Counted from the stretch's first letter, positions 44,420-55,527 are shown. The stretch is 64,000 bases of DNA from Clostridium sp. MD294 (GCF_000364165.2 NZ_CP097810.1:1986130-2050129), one strand, 5' to 3'. A program made the numbers and translations. The notes: generated from the sequence alone by a model not told the origin.

Positions 44420-44446
44420 TTAGCACTCGGTTTCAATGAGTGCTAA
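44420..44446 (+). promoter_or_regulatory. CIRCE operator (HrcA site)
   Basis: A perfect TTAGCACTC-N9-GAGTGCTAA, the binding site of the heat-shock repressor HrcA, between the groESL promoter and groES. Confidence 0.97.
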
Positions 44447-44485
44447 CAGTTTTAGAGTATATATTTATTAAGGAGGCTATTATTT

Positions 44486-44773
44486 ATGAAACTTGTACCA
44501 TTAGGAGATAAAGTTGTAATTAAACAGTTAGAGGCAGAAGAAAAAACAAAATCTGGTTTAATATTAACATCACAGTCACAAGAAAAACCTCAAGAAGCAA
44601 TGGTTATTGCTGTTGGCCCAGGTGGATTAGTTGGTGATACAGAGGTAAAAATGGTATTAAAAGAAGGAGATAGAGTAGTTTATTCTAAATATGCGGGTAC
44701 AGAAATTAAATTTGAAGGTGAAACATATATTGTAATAAAACAAAACGATATTCTTGCAAAAGTAGAACAATAA
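44486..44773 (+). CDS. groES: Co-chaperonin GroES
   Basis: A 95-aa 10-kDa chaperonin; LVPLGDKVVIKQLEAEEKT start, and a mobile-loop segment around KSGLILTS. Caps the GroEL ring. AGGAGGC site; first gene of the CIRCE-controlled operon, 44 bp before groEL. Confidence 0.97.
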   Translation: MKLVPLGDKVVIKQLEAEEKTKSGLILTSQSQEKPQEAMVIAVGPGGLVGDTEVKMVLKEGDRVVYSKYAGTEIKFEGETYIVIKQNDILAKVEQ

Positions 44774-44805
44774 TAATTTTATAAAATATAAGAGTATATT
44801 TTTAG

Positions 44806-46452
<1,647 letters not shown>

Positions 46453-46498
46453 TGCCTATATACTATCAGTAAAAATTAGTAAAATAGTTATATTGTAT

Positions 46499-46537
46499 AA
46501 AACAGTCTTCTTTATACACTAGGAAGACTGTTTTTTG
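46499..46537 (+). terminator. Terminator of groESL
   Basis: A 12-bp stem AAAACAGTCTTC/GAAGACTGTTTT with T-run. Confidence 0.85.
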
Positions 46538-46563
46538 TTTTATACTAAAAACTTATTTTTTAG

Positions 46564-46592
46564 TTGCAATCTATTTTAAAAAATGCTATAAT
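46564..46592 (+). promoter_or_regulatory. Promoter of tRNA-Thr
   Basis: TTGCAA (46564-46569), 17-bp spacer, perfect TATAAT (46587-46592), 17 bp before the tRNA. Confidence 0.75.
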
Positions 46593-46609
46593 ACTATGCA
46601 GTTATGTTT

Positions 46610-46682
46610 GCTGGAATAGCTCAGTTGGTAGAGCAGCTGATTCGTAATCAGCAGGTCGCGTGTTCGAGTCACGTTTTCAGCT
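46610..46682 (+). tRNA. tRNA-Thr (anticodon CGU)
   Basis: Acceptor GCTGGAA/TTTCAGC, D-arm AGCTCAGTTGGTAGAGC, anticodon stem GCTGA/TCAGC with loop TTCGTAA giving CGU, T-loop TTCGAGT. The discriminator is T and no CCA is encoded. Reads ACG. Confidence 0.93.
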
Positions 46683-46697
46683 TAAATAGTATATAAA

Positions 46698-46729
46698 AGA
46701 GTATCAAAAATATATGATACTCTTTTTTG
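46698..46729 (+). terminator. Terminator of tRNA-Thr
   Basis: Stem AGAGTATCA/TGATACTCT followed by TTTTTT. Confidence 0.85.
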
Positions 46730-46790
46730 TTATGTGTATATGGAGAAACTATTTAATTTATGATATGCTATAAAAAATAGGAGGAAAAAG

Positions 46791-47630
46791 ATGTATAAAT
46801 TAGCAGTATTAGATATTGATGGTACATTAATTGATAATAAAGGTAATATTTCAAAAAAAACAATACAAACAATAGCAAATGTAAATCAATCAGGAGGAAT
46901 TGTAACAATTTGTACAGGTAGAAATATACGAAAAGCATTACCTGTAGCAAAAAAAGCAGGAATTAAAGTTGCTATGGGGTGTATTGATGGTGCAGTATTG
47001 ATAGAACCAGAAACAGAAAATATTATAGAAGGATTAGAGTTATCTCAGTATGAAATTGATTTAATACTTTCTTCTGCACAAGGAAAAGAAGTATTTACAG
47101 AAATAAATACTGGTTATATTTATCATAAATTTGCAGAAAATGAAAAGGAGTATCGTTATGACATTTTTAATAAAAGAACACCACTCGGAAGAATAAAAAG
47201 TTATATGGGAGGAGTTCGTTATATCAAAAACTGGCAAAATTTAAAAGAAATATCATCACCTATTTATCAAATTGTAATTGCAGGAAAATCAGATGTTATA
47301 TCTGAAATAAAAGATACTATACAACAGGGAGATTGCAGCAAAATTGATATTCGTGAACATTTGTGGGATAAATACCTTTTTATAAATAAAAAAGGAGGGA
47401 ATAAAGCCTCTGGAGTAGAAAGACTTTGTAAACATTTTGGCATTGCTATGGAACAAACAATTGCAATAGGTGACGATAGAAATGATATTGATATGCTAGA
47501 AAAGGCAGGTCTAGGTATTGCTATGGGAAATGCTCATGAAGATATTAAAAAAATATCTGGTTATGTTACTGCTTCTAATCAAGAAGATGGTGTAGCATTA
47601 GCACTTGAAAAGTTTCTTTTAAAAAAATAA
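46791..47630 (+). CDS. Cof-type HAD phosphatase
   Basis: A 279-aa HAD-IIB hydrolase. The nucleophile is in LDIDGTLID (Asp8), then a TICTGRN motif, and the Mg2+ site is IGDDRNDIDML near the C-terminus, with a large cap between them. Cof-like enzymes dephosphorylate sugar phosphates or cofactors such as PLP; substrate unknown. Followed by rarA after 12 bp, probably one transcript. Confidence 0.9.
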   Translation: MYKLAVLDIDGTLIDNKGNISKKTIQTIANVNQSGGIVTICTGRNIRKALPVAKKAGIKVAMGCIDGAVLIEPETENIIEGLELSQYEIDLILSSAQGKEVFTEINTGYIYHKFAENEKEYRYDIFNKRTPLGRIKSYMGGVRYIKNWQNLKEISSPIYQIVIAGKSDVISEIKDTIQQGDCSKIDIREHLWDKYLFINKKGGNKASGVERLCKHFGIAMEQTIAIGDDRNDIDMLEKAGLGIAMGNAHEDIKKISGYVTASNQEDGVALALEKFLLKK

Positions 47631-47642
47631 GGAGAAAGTAAC

Positions 47643-48989
47643 ATGGATTTATTTGAATATAACTATATACAAAGAGAAAAACAAAATGCTCCTCTTGCTT
47701 CTCGTATGCGTCCTGTTACATTAGAAGAATTTATAGGACAAGAACATATTATAGCAAAAAACAAATTACTTTATAGAGCTATTCAATGTGATAGATTAAG
47801 TTCTATTATATTATATGGACCTCCAGGAACGGGAAAAACTACATTAGCAAAAATTATAGCAAATACAACAAAAAATAGTTTTCAGCAATTAAATGCTACA
47901 ACTTCTGGTATAAAAGATATTAAAGAAACCATTGAAAAAGCCAAAATAACTTTAGGTATGTATCAAAACAAAACAATATTATTTATTGATGAAATTCATA
48001 GATTTAATAAAACACAACAAGATGCTTTATTACCTTATGTAGAAGATGGCACAATTATATTAATTGGTGCTACAACAGAAAATCCTTATTTTGAAGTAAA
48101 TAAGGCTCTTGTTTCACGTTCTGTATTATTTGAATTAAAACCATTAACAAGCACAAATATAAAGCAAATACTTCAAAAAGCTTTAGAAAATACAGAAAAA
48201 GGATTAGGAAATTATCATGCACAAGTTTCAAAAGATGCAATTGATTTTTTAGCAGATATATCAAATGGAGATGCTCGTACTGCATTAAATGCTTTAGAAT
48301 TAGCAGTACTTACTACTCAAAAAGATGAAACAGGAACATTAAAAATTGATTTAACAATAGCACAAGATTGTATTCAAAAAAGAGCATTAAATTATGATAA
48401 AAATGGAGATAACCATTATGACACAATTTCTGCTTTTATAAAAAGCATAAGAGGTTCTGACCCTCATGCAGCATTATATTATTTAGCAAAAATGTTATAT
48501 GCAGGAGAAGACCCTAAATTTATTGCAAGACGTATTGTTATAGCAGCATCAGAAGATATTGGAAATGCTGACCCTCATGCACTGCAGGTAGCTGTAGCAG
48601 CAGCACAAGCTGTTCATTTTGTTGGTATGCCTGAATGTCGTATTACATTAGCACAAGCTGTCACTTATTTATCTTGTGCACCAAAAAGTAATGCTTGTTA
48701 CATGGGCATCGAAAAAGCAATGAAAGATGTAATTGATATACAAATAAAATCTGTTCCAAGTTACTTAAAAGATTGTCATTATAGTGGTGCAAAAAAAGAA
48801 GAAGGAGAATTAAATTATCAATATCCTCATGATTTTTTAGGAAACTATGTAAAGCAACAATATTTACCAGATGAATTGATAGATAGGATTTATTACGAAC
48901 CTACAGAAAATGGTGTTGAAAAAAGAATAAAAGAAGCTTTAAAAAGATTAGGAAAGGGTGTAGTAAATGGAACAAACGGCTCTAAATGA
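47643..48989 (+). CDS. rarA: Replication-associated recombination protein A (RarA/MgsA AAA+ ATPase)
   Basis: A 448-aa AAA+ clamp-loader-like ATPase that acts at stalled replication forks. PLASRMRPVTLEEFIGQEH start, Walker A GPPGTGKTT, Walker B FIDEIHRFNK, sensor ATTENP, and the C-terminal tetramerisation part (SCAPKSNACYMGI). The downstream DUF1275 gene overlaps its end by 23 bp. Confidence 0.95.
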   Translation: MDLFEYNYIQREKQNAPLASRMRPVTLEEFIGQEHIIAKNKLLYRAIQCDRLSSIILYGPPGTGKTTLAKIIANTTKNSFQQLNATTSGIKDIKETIEKAKITLGMYQNKTILFIDEIHRFNKTQQDALLPYVEDGTIILIGATTENPYFEVNKALVSRSVLFELKPLTSTNIKQILQKALENTEKGLGNYHAQVSKDAIDFLADISNGDARTALNALELAVLTTQKDETGTLKIDLTIAQDCIQKRALNYDKNGDNHYDTISAFIKSIRGSDPHAALYYLAKMLYAGEDPKFIARRIVIAASEDIGNADPHALQVAVAAAQAVHFVGMPECRITLAQAVTYLSCAPKSNACYMGIEKAMKDVIDIQIKSVPSYLKDCHYSGAKKEEGELNYQYPHDFLGNYVKQQYLPDELIDRIYYEPTENGVEKRIKEALKRLGKGVVNGTNGSK

Positions 48990-49668
48990 AGATAATAGAA
49001 TTTCAAAAAAAGCTTCTTTTTTAGTATGTATTATATTAGCAAGTGTTGGAGGGTTTTTAGAAGCTTTTACATACCTTTTAAAAGGTGGCGTGTTTTGTAA
49101 TGCTCAAACAGGTAATTTTGCACTACTTGCTATTTTCTTTATAAATAAACAATATGAACAAGCTGCTTACTATATACTACCTATATTAGCCTATATGGTA
49201 GGTATTAGTTGTACAATATACATTCCAAAGTGGCTTTCAAAATTAAGTATATTACATTGGGAAACAATATTTATAGTATGTGAAATATTAATATTATTTG
49301 TATTAGCATTTCTTCCAAGTACTTTTTCAAATGGTGTTACAAATGTACCAATTTCCTTTATTTGTGCTATGCAATATAATACATTTCGTAAATCTAATGG
49401 TATTCCTCTTGCTACTACATTTTGTACAAATAATCTTAGACAAGCAGTAATTCATTTTTGTACTGGAATAGAACAAAAAAACCAACAAAGTAAAATAAAA
49501 TCTTTATATTATGTTTCTGTAATAGCATTTTTTGTTATAGGAGCAGCAGTAGGTACTTTTTTAATTCATATATTAAAACAGAAGTCTATTTTATTTTGCT
49601 GTTTTATATTATTACCTGTATTTTTTATATTATTTTTATCAGATATTAAAAACAGAAGTAATTTCTAA
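48967..49668 (+). CDS. DUF1275 (YoaK) family membrane protein
   Basis: A 233-aa protein with about six transmembrane helices. The GGFLEAFTYLLKGGVFCNAQTGNFALL opening (about 28-54) and the NNLRQ segment define YoaK/DUF1275, uncharacterised and sometimes likened to transporters. It overlaps rarA by 23 bp with a GAAAGGGTG site inside that gene. Confidence 0.85.
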   Translation: MEQTALNEDNRISKKASFLVCIILASVGGFLEAFTYLLKGGVFCNAQTGNFALLAIFFINKQYEQAAYYILPILAYMVGISCTIYIPKWLSKLSILHWETIFIVCEILILFVLAFLPSTFSNGVTNVPISFICAMQYNTFRKSNGIPLATTFCTNNLRQAVIHFCTGIEQKNQQSKIKSLYYVSVIAFFVIGAAVGTFLIHILKQKSILFCCFILLPVFFILFLSDIKNRSNF

Positions 49669-49696
49669 TAAAGTTTAAAGAAAAGAGGAATTTTAT

Positions 49697-51034
49697 ATGT
49701 CGGTAGGATTAGACAAAAAAATATCACTTAAGTCTATTATTCTTTTTACATTACCTACAATGTCTACAATGATATTTTTGTCATTATATACAATTGTGGA
49801 TGGAGTATTTATTTCTCGTTATGTAGGTGCACAAGCGTTATCAGCTACAAATATTGTATATCCTGTTGTTAATTTAGTATTAGGTGTTTCTATTATGATG
49901 TCAACAGGAGGAAGTGCTATTGTAGCTATGCTTTTAGGAGAAAAAAAAGAAAAAAAGGCTAGAAGTATTTTCACATCACTAACGATTGTAGTACTTTTTA
50001 TTGGTGTATTCATTTCAATATTTGGAAATTTATTTATTAAAAATATTATTTATTTAGCAGGTTCTACAGAAGAATTATATTTTTATTGCTATGATTATTT
50101 ATCTGTTACATTATATTTTGTACCAATTGCTATATTAAAAACATATTTTGATTATTTTCTTGTTACTGCTGGAAGGCCAGGTCTTGGATTATTTAGTGGT
50201 ATAATAGGTGGTATAATAAATATGATATTAGATTATATTTTCATAGTACCACTTAAATTAGGAGTAAAAGGTGCTGCTTTGGCGACACAAATGGGTATGA
50301 TAATTCCTGTTTTTATAGCTTTTAGTTATTTTATTTATTTTTCAAGAAAAAAAGGAATATTATATTTTCAAAAGCCAACATTTCAATTAAATACTATATT
50401 AAAAGCTTGTATAAATGGAAGTTCTGAAATGGTAACACAAATTTCAACAGGCATTACTACGTACTTATTTAATATTAAAATGCTTCAATATATTGGCGTA
50501 GATGGAGTGGGGGCTATTACAATTGTTTTATATGCTCAATTTTTATTAACTTCCATTGTGTTAGGTTTTTCTTCTGGTATTGCTCCTTTAGTTAGCTATA
50601 ATTATGGAAAAAATGACAAAGAAAATTTGAAAAAATTAGTAAGATATGGGTATTATATTATTATAGTATTTTGTTTTTCTGTGTTTTGTATATCTGAAAT
50701 CATTGCACCTTTTATTACAATTATTTTTACAGATAAAACTTCTACATTATATAATATTACTGTAACAGGTTTTCGCATTTTTGCTGTTTCATTTTTATTT
50801 GATGGATTTAATATATTTTCTTCTGCTTTATTTACTGCTTTTGCAAATGGAAAAATATCTGCATTTATATCATTTATGCGTTCTTTAGGATTTTTTGTAC
50901 CTATTATATTGATATTACCCTTATTTTTAAAAGTAATAGGAATTTGGTTAGTAGTTCCTATTTCTGAAATTTGTACGATATTTATTAGCATTTATTGTTA
51001 TAGGGCATTTAAAAAACAATATGGATATGAATAA
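49697..51034 (+). CDS. MATE-family efflux transporter
   Basis: A 445-aa protein with about 12 transmembrane helices in two homologous halves (LFTLPTMSTMIFLSLYTIVD; VFISRYVGAQALSATNI). A cation-coupled exporter of drug-like compounds by family. It is a distant relative of the riboswitch-controlled MATE gene at 35870. AGAGGAA site; 28 bp after the DUF1275 gene. No regulator is adjacent. Confidence 0.88.
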   Translation: MSVGLDKKISLKSIILFTLPTMSTMIFLSLYTIVDGVFISRYVGAQALSATNIVYPVVNLVLGVSIMMSTGGSAIVAMLLGEKKEKKARSIFTSLTIVVLFIGVFISIFGNLFIKNIIYLAGSTEELYFYCYDYLSVTLYFVPIAILKTYFDYFLVTAGRPGLGLFSGIIGGIINMILDYIFIVPLKLGVKGAALATQMGMIIPVFIAFSYFIYFSRKKGILYFQKPTFQLNTILKACINGSSEMVTQISTGITTYLFNIKMLQYIGVDGVGAITIVLYAQFLLTSIVLGFSSGIAPLVSYNYGKNDKENLKKLVRYGYYIIIVFCFSVFCISEIIAPFITIIFTDKTSTLYNITVTGFRIFAVSFLFDGFNIFSSALFTAFANGKISAFISFMRSLGFFVPIILILPLFLKVIGIWLVVPISEICTIFISIYCYRAFKKQYGYE

Positions 51035-51047
51035 AATAAAAATATAT

Positions 51048-51077
51048 TTGACAAGTGACTCCTTTTTTTGTTATAGT
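51048..51077 (+). promoter_or_regulatory. Sigma-A promoter of the ZTP riboswitch transcript
   Basis: TTGACA (51048-51053), 18-bp spacer, TATAGT (51072-51077), ending 7 bp before the aptamer. Confidence 0.65.
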
Positions 51078-51083
51078 AAAAAA

Positions 51084-51154
51084 ATAGTCATACAACTGAC
51101 GGAAGTGGAATAACCACATGAAGTATGATGTATTTTAAGCCGACCGTCTGGGCA
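51084..51154 (+). promoter_or_regulatory. ZTP riboswitch (pfl motif)
   Basis: P1 CATAC/GTATG encloses AACTGACGGAAGTGGAATAACCAC in two short pieces, and the conserved CCGACCGTCTGGGCA half follows. This matches the pfl/ZTP aptamer of Clostridia, which senses ZMP/ZTP as an alarm for low 10-formyl-tetrahydrofolate. The 3' half overlaps the terminator stem, so ligand binding should allow read-through. Confidence 0.92.
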
Positions 51155-51180
51155 ATTTTGTTCAGACACGGCTTTTTTTG
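51138..51180 (+). terminator. Riboswitch-controlled terminator
   Basis: Stem AGCCG/CGGCT and GTCTG/CAGAC with a T-run. Its 5' arm contains the conserved aptamer core, so the two folds exclude each other. Confidence 0.88.
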
Positions 51181-51217
51181 TTATGGTAAATAATTTAAAA
51201 AATAGGAGGTTTTTAAA

Positions 51218-51850
51218 ATGGAACAAATAAGACAGTTTGTATCAGCAATATTAGCAGGATTTATGATTGGTATGGGAGGAACAATTTTTCTTTCACTTGA
51301 TAATAAGGCATTAGGGGCTTGTATGTTTGGCGTAGGACTATTTACTGTAGTAATATTTCGTTTACAATTATTTACAGGAAAAATTGGTTATATTCCTTTT
51401 GAAAAAAAAGAATATATATTAGAATTGGTAATTACATGGATCGGAAATTTTTGTGGTACAACTTTAATTGCAAAATGTGTACAAAATACAAGAATTTTTA
51501 CAGAAGAAATGTCAAATAAAGTATTTACTATGGCACAAACTAAATTAAATGATAATTTAGTTAGTATTTTTATACTATCTATTTTTTGTGGTGTACTTAT
51601 GTTTATTGCAGTAGATACATTTCGAGAACAACAGGGTTCGACAATAAAAGTTGTTGCTGTATTTGTACCTGTTCTGGTATTTATATTAAGTGGTTTTGAA
51701 CACGTTGTAGCAAATATGTATTATTTTGCTATGGCAAAAACATGGTCTATTGATACAATGATTTCGCTTGTTGTTATGACTATAGGAAATAGTATAGGTG
51801 GTTTACTAATTGCTTCCTATCAGAAAATATTTCATTTAAGAGAAAAATAG
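51218..51850 (+). CDS. Formate/nitrite transporter family channel
   Basis: A 210-aa protein with six transmembrane helices of the FNT (FocA/NirC) fold: an AILAGFMIGMGGTIFL opening, LQLFTGKIG near the first re-entrant loop, SGFEHVVANMYYFAMA (the central His motif) and GNSIGGLL. It is shorter than most FNT proteins. Control by a ZTP riboswitch suggests formate import to refill 10-formyl-tetrahydrofolate when purine synthesis stalls; this substrate assignment is inference. AGGAGG site. Confidence 0.85.
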   Translation: MEQIRQFVSAILAGFMIGMGGTIFLSLDNKALGACMFGVGLFTVVIFRLQLFTGKIGYIPFEKKEYILELVITWIGNFCGTTLIAKCVQNTRIFTEEMSNKVFTMAQTKLNDNLVSIFILSIFCGVLMFIAVDTFREQQGSTIKVVAVFVPVLVFILSGFEHVVANMYYFAMAKTWSIDTMISLVVMTIGNSIGGLLIASYQKIFHLREK

Positions 51851-51974
51851 AAATAAACAAATTGTTATTTTTTCTTTCTTAAATTTTAAGAAACTCGTAA
51901 TGAACCATTGAGTGTTTCTTAAACTCTTTGTTATATGATAGTACTAACAAAGAAAAAGGAACGGAGGGGATATT

Positions 51975-52784
51975 ATGAGGTTAGAAATCATATTACAAAT
52001 ATTTCTATTTAGTAGCATTTTTTTAATATTAGTAGCATATTATAACAGAACTGTTACAATACCAAATGATAAAATATGGAATATAGCAAAATTTTATTAT
52101 GTCAAAAAATCAACTTTGATAAGTATACTATCAGTTTTCATTTTCCTTTCTTTTTCTTTGCAGCAACAAGAAATAGTTACAGAAAGTAAAACTGTACAGT
52201 GGATTGCAGAACAAGCAGCAAATCAAGCTACAGCAAAAGAACTGACAAGAGGAATTACATACTACACAGCAAAAAGTGAAGTAGTATATTATAATCAAGA
52301 AGATATTCGATGGGCAAATGAAAAATACGGAAAAACAGATTTAATTTCTGTTACAGGCTGTGGCCCAACTTGTTTAGCTATGGTTGTTTCTACATTAACA
52401 GATATTACAATCAATCCGAAACAAATGGCTGATTGGTCTTATCAAAATGGATATTGTGCAGAAGGTAGTGGCAGTTATCACACTTTGATAGAAAACGCTG
52501 CAAAAACATTTGGATTACAGGTAGAACAAGCTACTGTATTAGAAGGACAAAAAATTGTTGATGCCCTTTCTGATAATAAATTAGTTATTGCATTGATGGG
52601 AAAAGGAACATTTACATCTAGTGGTCATTTTATAGTATTGAAAGGCATTACAGAGCAAGGAAATGTTTTGGTAGCAGACCCTAAAAGTAAAAAAAATACA
52701 AGAAAAACATTTCCTCTTGGATTAATTTTATCAGAAGCAAAAGGAAGTGCAGACAGCTTAGGACCATTTTGGATAATATATTAA
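51975..52784 (+). CDS. Membrane-anchored C39-like cysteine peptidase
   Basis: A 269-aa protein with two N-terminal transmembrane helices (about 5-21 and 46-62) and an outside papain-like domain: Cys129 in GCGPTC, His in SGHFIVL, Asp in VADPKS. C39_2-type peptidases are usually extracytoplasmic. No transporter or double-glycine leader peptide is adjacent, so it is not an obvious bacteriocin processor. A lipoprotein gene follows 16 bp later. Confidence 0.85.
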   Translation: MRLEIILQIFLFSSIFLILVAYYNRTVTIPNDKIWNIAKFYYVKKSTLISILSVFIFLSFSLQQQEIVTESKTVQWIAEQAANQATAKELTRGITYYTAKSEVVYYNQEDIRWANEKYGKTDLISVTGCGPTCLAMVVSTLTDITINPKQMADWSYQNGYCAEGSGSYHTLIENAAKTFGLQVEQATVLEGQKIVDALSDNKLVIALMGKGTFTSSGHFIVLKGITEQGNVLVADPKSKKNTRKTFPLGLILSEAKGSADSLGPFWIIY

Positions 52785-52800
52785 AAAGTAAGGTGAAATT

Positions 52801-53229
52801 ATGAAAAAAGTAATAGACGTTTTGATATTGCTTATGCTATGTATTTTTCTTTTTTCAAGTTGTAAACAGAAACAAATAGAAGTAATTAATTTTGAAGAAA
52901 TTGCAAATGCTACAAAAATAGAATATACGCATTATATGAAAGATACAAGTAGTACAAAAATAATAGAAAATACAGATACAATTAACCAAATTGCAAATTG
53001 GTTGAATGACTTATCATTAGAAGAAATCTTTCTTTCAGAAAATGAAATACCAATAGATGCAAATGAAAAAGAATTTTATTCTTTTATAGTGTATCAATCT
53101 GAAGAAAAAAATATAAATTTTGATTATATTATAAATAGTACAGAAGATTGTTACATAAAATATAATGACAAGTGGTACAGTATAAAAAATCCAATTCCTT
53201 TTACATTTATAGATAATATCACTCAATAA
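52801..53229 (+). CDS. Lipoprotein of unknown function
   Basis: A 142-aa protein with a lipoprotein signal: a hydrophobic stretch and lipobox FSSC at Cys21. The mature part is small, mostly beta, with W and Y residues; no family recognised. AAGGTG site. It follows the C39 peptidase after 16 bp and probably shares its transcript. Confidence 0.78.
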   Translation: MKKVIDVLILLMLCIFLFSSCKQKQIEVINFEEIANATKIEYTHYMKDTSSTKIIENTDTINQIANWLNDLSLEEIFLSENEIPIDANEKEFYSFIVYQSEEKNINFDYIINSTEDCYIKYNDKWYSIKNPIPFTFIDNITQ

Positions 53230-53250
53230 TTAAAAAAGTCTATTAAATAT

Positions 53251-53290
53251 TAAAAAGTCCATTATCTAAAAAATAATGGACTTTTTAGTT
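53251..53290. terminator. Bidirectional terminator
   Basis: A 14-bp stem TAAAAAGTCCATTA/TAATGGACTTTTTA. A partial copy of the left arm (AAAAAGTCTATTA) lies just upstream at 53233-53245. Confidence 0.8.
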
Positions 53291-53305
53291 TTAAATATAT
53301 AATTT

Positions 53306-54601
53306 TTATTTTACAAATCTTGGTGTATAAGATTTTTCTGTTAAAGGACGTATTTCATATCCTTGTGTTTGTAGTCCTTCTATAATTTCAGGTAATGCTT
53401 CTACAGTTGTTTGTTTTGGTTTTGTTTGGTGCATTAATATAATAGCTTGGCTTTTTCCAGATGTACCATCTAAAACATTATTTATAATAGTATCTTTTGG
53501 AACATTATTACCACGAGCATCTCCAGAATCTACATTCCAATCTACATAAATATATCCGTTTTGTTTTGCTTGTGTTGTAATATCACCCATAACACCATTT
53601 TTCATGCCTATAGAATTATTAGAACCACCTGGAAAACGCATAAAAATTGATGTTGTACCTAGTATATTGTTTAAATATTCTTGTTCTTTATTAAAATCAG
53701 ACCAAAAAGCTTCAGAAGAAGAATACAAAGTTTCATATTTATGACTACTTGTATGATTTCCTATTACATGACCTTCTGATTGCATTCTTTTTAATAATAC
53801 CTCATCACAATTTCCTGTTACAAAAAACGTTGCTTTTACATTATATTGTTTTAAAATATCTAGAATTTTTGGTGTATTTTCAGATGTTCCATCATCAAAT
53901 GTTAAATAGGCTCTTTTAGGTGCAAATTTAGTATATTGTACAGGAAAATTAGGTGCAGTTTTTATAACATTATTTAATATATCAGCAACTTCACCTAAAG
54001 TAATTGTGTCATCTGAACCTATTAAACCATTACTTTGAATATCTATTAATCCTCGAGAATATGCAAATTGAAGTGGAATTGTTGCTACTTTTGTAACGTG
54101 TTCTTCAAATACAATATTTTCTCCACCAGAAAGGTCAGCATCAGGATATACTGTTTGTATCAAACGGTAAAGTAATATAGTAAAATCACCTCTAGATAAT
54201 CCATCTGAAGGTAAAAAAGTTCCATCTTCGTTTCCGTTTACAATTCCTAAATGATATGCTTGTAATATAAATTGTTGACTGTCAGCATCAATATCAGAAA
54301 AGGGGGTTTCCGATATGATTTTAGGCTTTTTACCTGTTAATATTTCATATGTATCCATAATATAACGACAAGCTTCTCCTCTATCTAAAGAAAAATCTTT
54401 TCTCTCATCTAAATTTTCTATGATTAATTCTGTTTTGTCTGATACTTCTTGTTCTTCTTCTACTAATATAAAATGTTCTTCTTGTGAAGCAGAAGACAAG
54501 AAATTAATTTCATTTCGTGTTTCGAAAATAGAAGTTGGTTGTGTAGCGATAGCAACAGACAAAAGTAAAGATGGGAATGTTGTTGAAAAGAAAATACCCA
54601 T
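53306..54601 (-). CDS. S-layer-homology / polysaccharide deacetylase protein
   Basis: A 431-aa exported wall enzyme. A signal-like hydrophobic start (1-19), two to three SLH repeats (about 66-215; GEACRYIMDTY, NEDGTFLPSDGLSRGDF), then a NodB domain: TFDDG (234-238), His283/His287 in HTSSH, RFPGGS, DWNVDSGD and ILMH. It would remove N-acetyl groups from peptidoglycan glycans, often protecting from lysozyme. SLH repeats would anchor it to the wall. AAGGAGCG site. Confidence 0.9.
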   Translation of the reverse strand: MGIFFSTTFPSLLLSVAIATQPTSIFETRNEINFLSSASQEEHFILVEEEQEVSDKTELIIENLDERKDFSLDRGEACRYIMDTYEILTGKKPKIISETPFSDIDADSQQFILQAYHLGIVNGNEDGTFLPSDGLSRGDFTILLYRLIQTVYPDADLSGGENIVFEEHVTKVATIPLQFAYSRGLIDIQSNGLIGSDDTITLGEVADILNNVIKTAPNFPVQYTKFAPKRAYLTFDDGTSENTPKILDILKQYNVKATFFVTGNCDEVLLKRMQSEGHVIGNHTSSHKYETLYSSSEAFWSDFNKEQEYLNNILGTTSIFMRFPGGSNNSIGMKNGVMGDITTQAKQNGYIYVDWNVDSGDARGNNVPKDTIINNVLDGTSGKSQAIILMHQTKPKQTTVEALPEIIEGLQTQGYEIRPLTEKSYTPRFVK

Positions 54602-54769
54602 TAAAATCGCTCCTTTTTATAGTATTAAAATATACAAATTTACCATATTTAGTATACATTTTTCGACAGCAAAAAACAATAAAAAATATCTTAAATTTAA
54701 AAAAATAGTTTCGCTTTTTATTTTATTGCATACTATAAAAACAAAGAAATAAATAAAAGGAGAAAAAAT

Positions 54770-55318
54770 ATGCCTAGAATTTATTTGAGTCCTTCTTTAC
54801 AAGAATATAATCAATTCGTAAATGGAGGTACAGAAGAAGAATATATGAATTTAATTGCAGATGCTATGGAGCCTTATTTAATTGCAAGTGGTATTGAATT
54901 TACAAGAAATCAACCTTCTCAAACATTAGGAGAAGCTATTGATGACTCTAATAAAGGAGAATATGATTTTCATTTAGCTTTACATTCCAATGCAGCTTCT
55001 CCTTCTTTAGCAGGTCAAATGCAAGGAGCAGATGTATATTATTGGTATGATAGTAAATGGGGGAAAGCTGGAGCAGAAATTATTGCAGAAAATTATAAAG
55101 ATATATATCCAGATAGCAACAAAGTGAAAACCATTCCAACATCAACATTACGTGAATTAAGAAGAACTTATGCACCTTCCGCACTAATTGAAGTGGCTTA
55201 TCATGATAATCCTACAGATGCTCAATGGATTAAAGATAATATTGATAAAATTGCACGAAATTTAGTTTTATCCCTTACAGAATATTTTGGTATTCCATTT
55301 GTAGAACCAGAAGCATAA
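54770..55318 (+). CDS. N-acetylmuramoyl-L-alanine amidase (amidase_3 family)
   Basis: A 182-aa amidase-fold protein. The second zinc His is in LHSNA (His72) and the catalytic Glu in IEVAYHDN (Glu141); Glu22-24 match the usual Glu ligand. The normal first-strand DPGHGG is replaced by LSPSLQ, so one canonical zinc His is absent, as in a Clostridial subgroup that starts IYLSPS. No signal peptide, so it may be cytoplasmic, spore-compartment or holin-dependent. AAGGAG site. Confidence 0.8.
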   Translation: MPRIYLSPSLQEYNQFVNGGTEEEYMNLIADAMEPYLIASGIEFTRNQPSQTLGEAIDDSNKGEYDFHLALHSNAASPSLAGQMQGADVYYWYDSKWGKAGAEIIAENYKDIYPDSNKVKTIPTSTLRELRRTYAPSALIEVAYHDNPTDAQWIKDNIDKIARNLVLSLTEYFGIPFVEPEA

Positions 55319-55362
55319 AAAAAGCCTGTAAATAGTAATTATTACTATTTGCAGGCTTTTGT
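55319..55362 (+). terminator. Rho-independent terminator
   Basis: A 19-bp stem AAAGCCTGTAAATAGTAAT with its complement, followed by TTTT. Confidence 0.88.
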
Positions 55363-55527
55363 AATATAAAAGATGTACATATTTTTATAATTTTTAATAA
55401 AAAAGAAGGATATTTATTATAATTGTCGAATTAGTATAATAATATCCTTAATTATATGTTTGAGAGATATTCTAATAAAGTATTATATAAAATGCCTGTT
55501 AATACAACAAGAGGAGGTAAACAAAGT

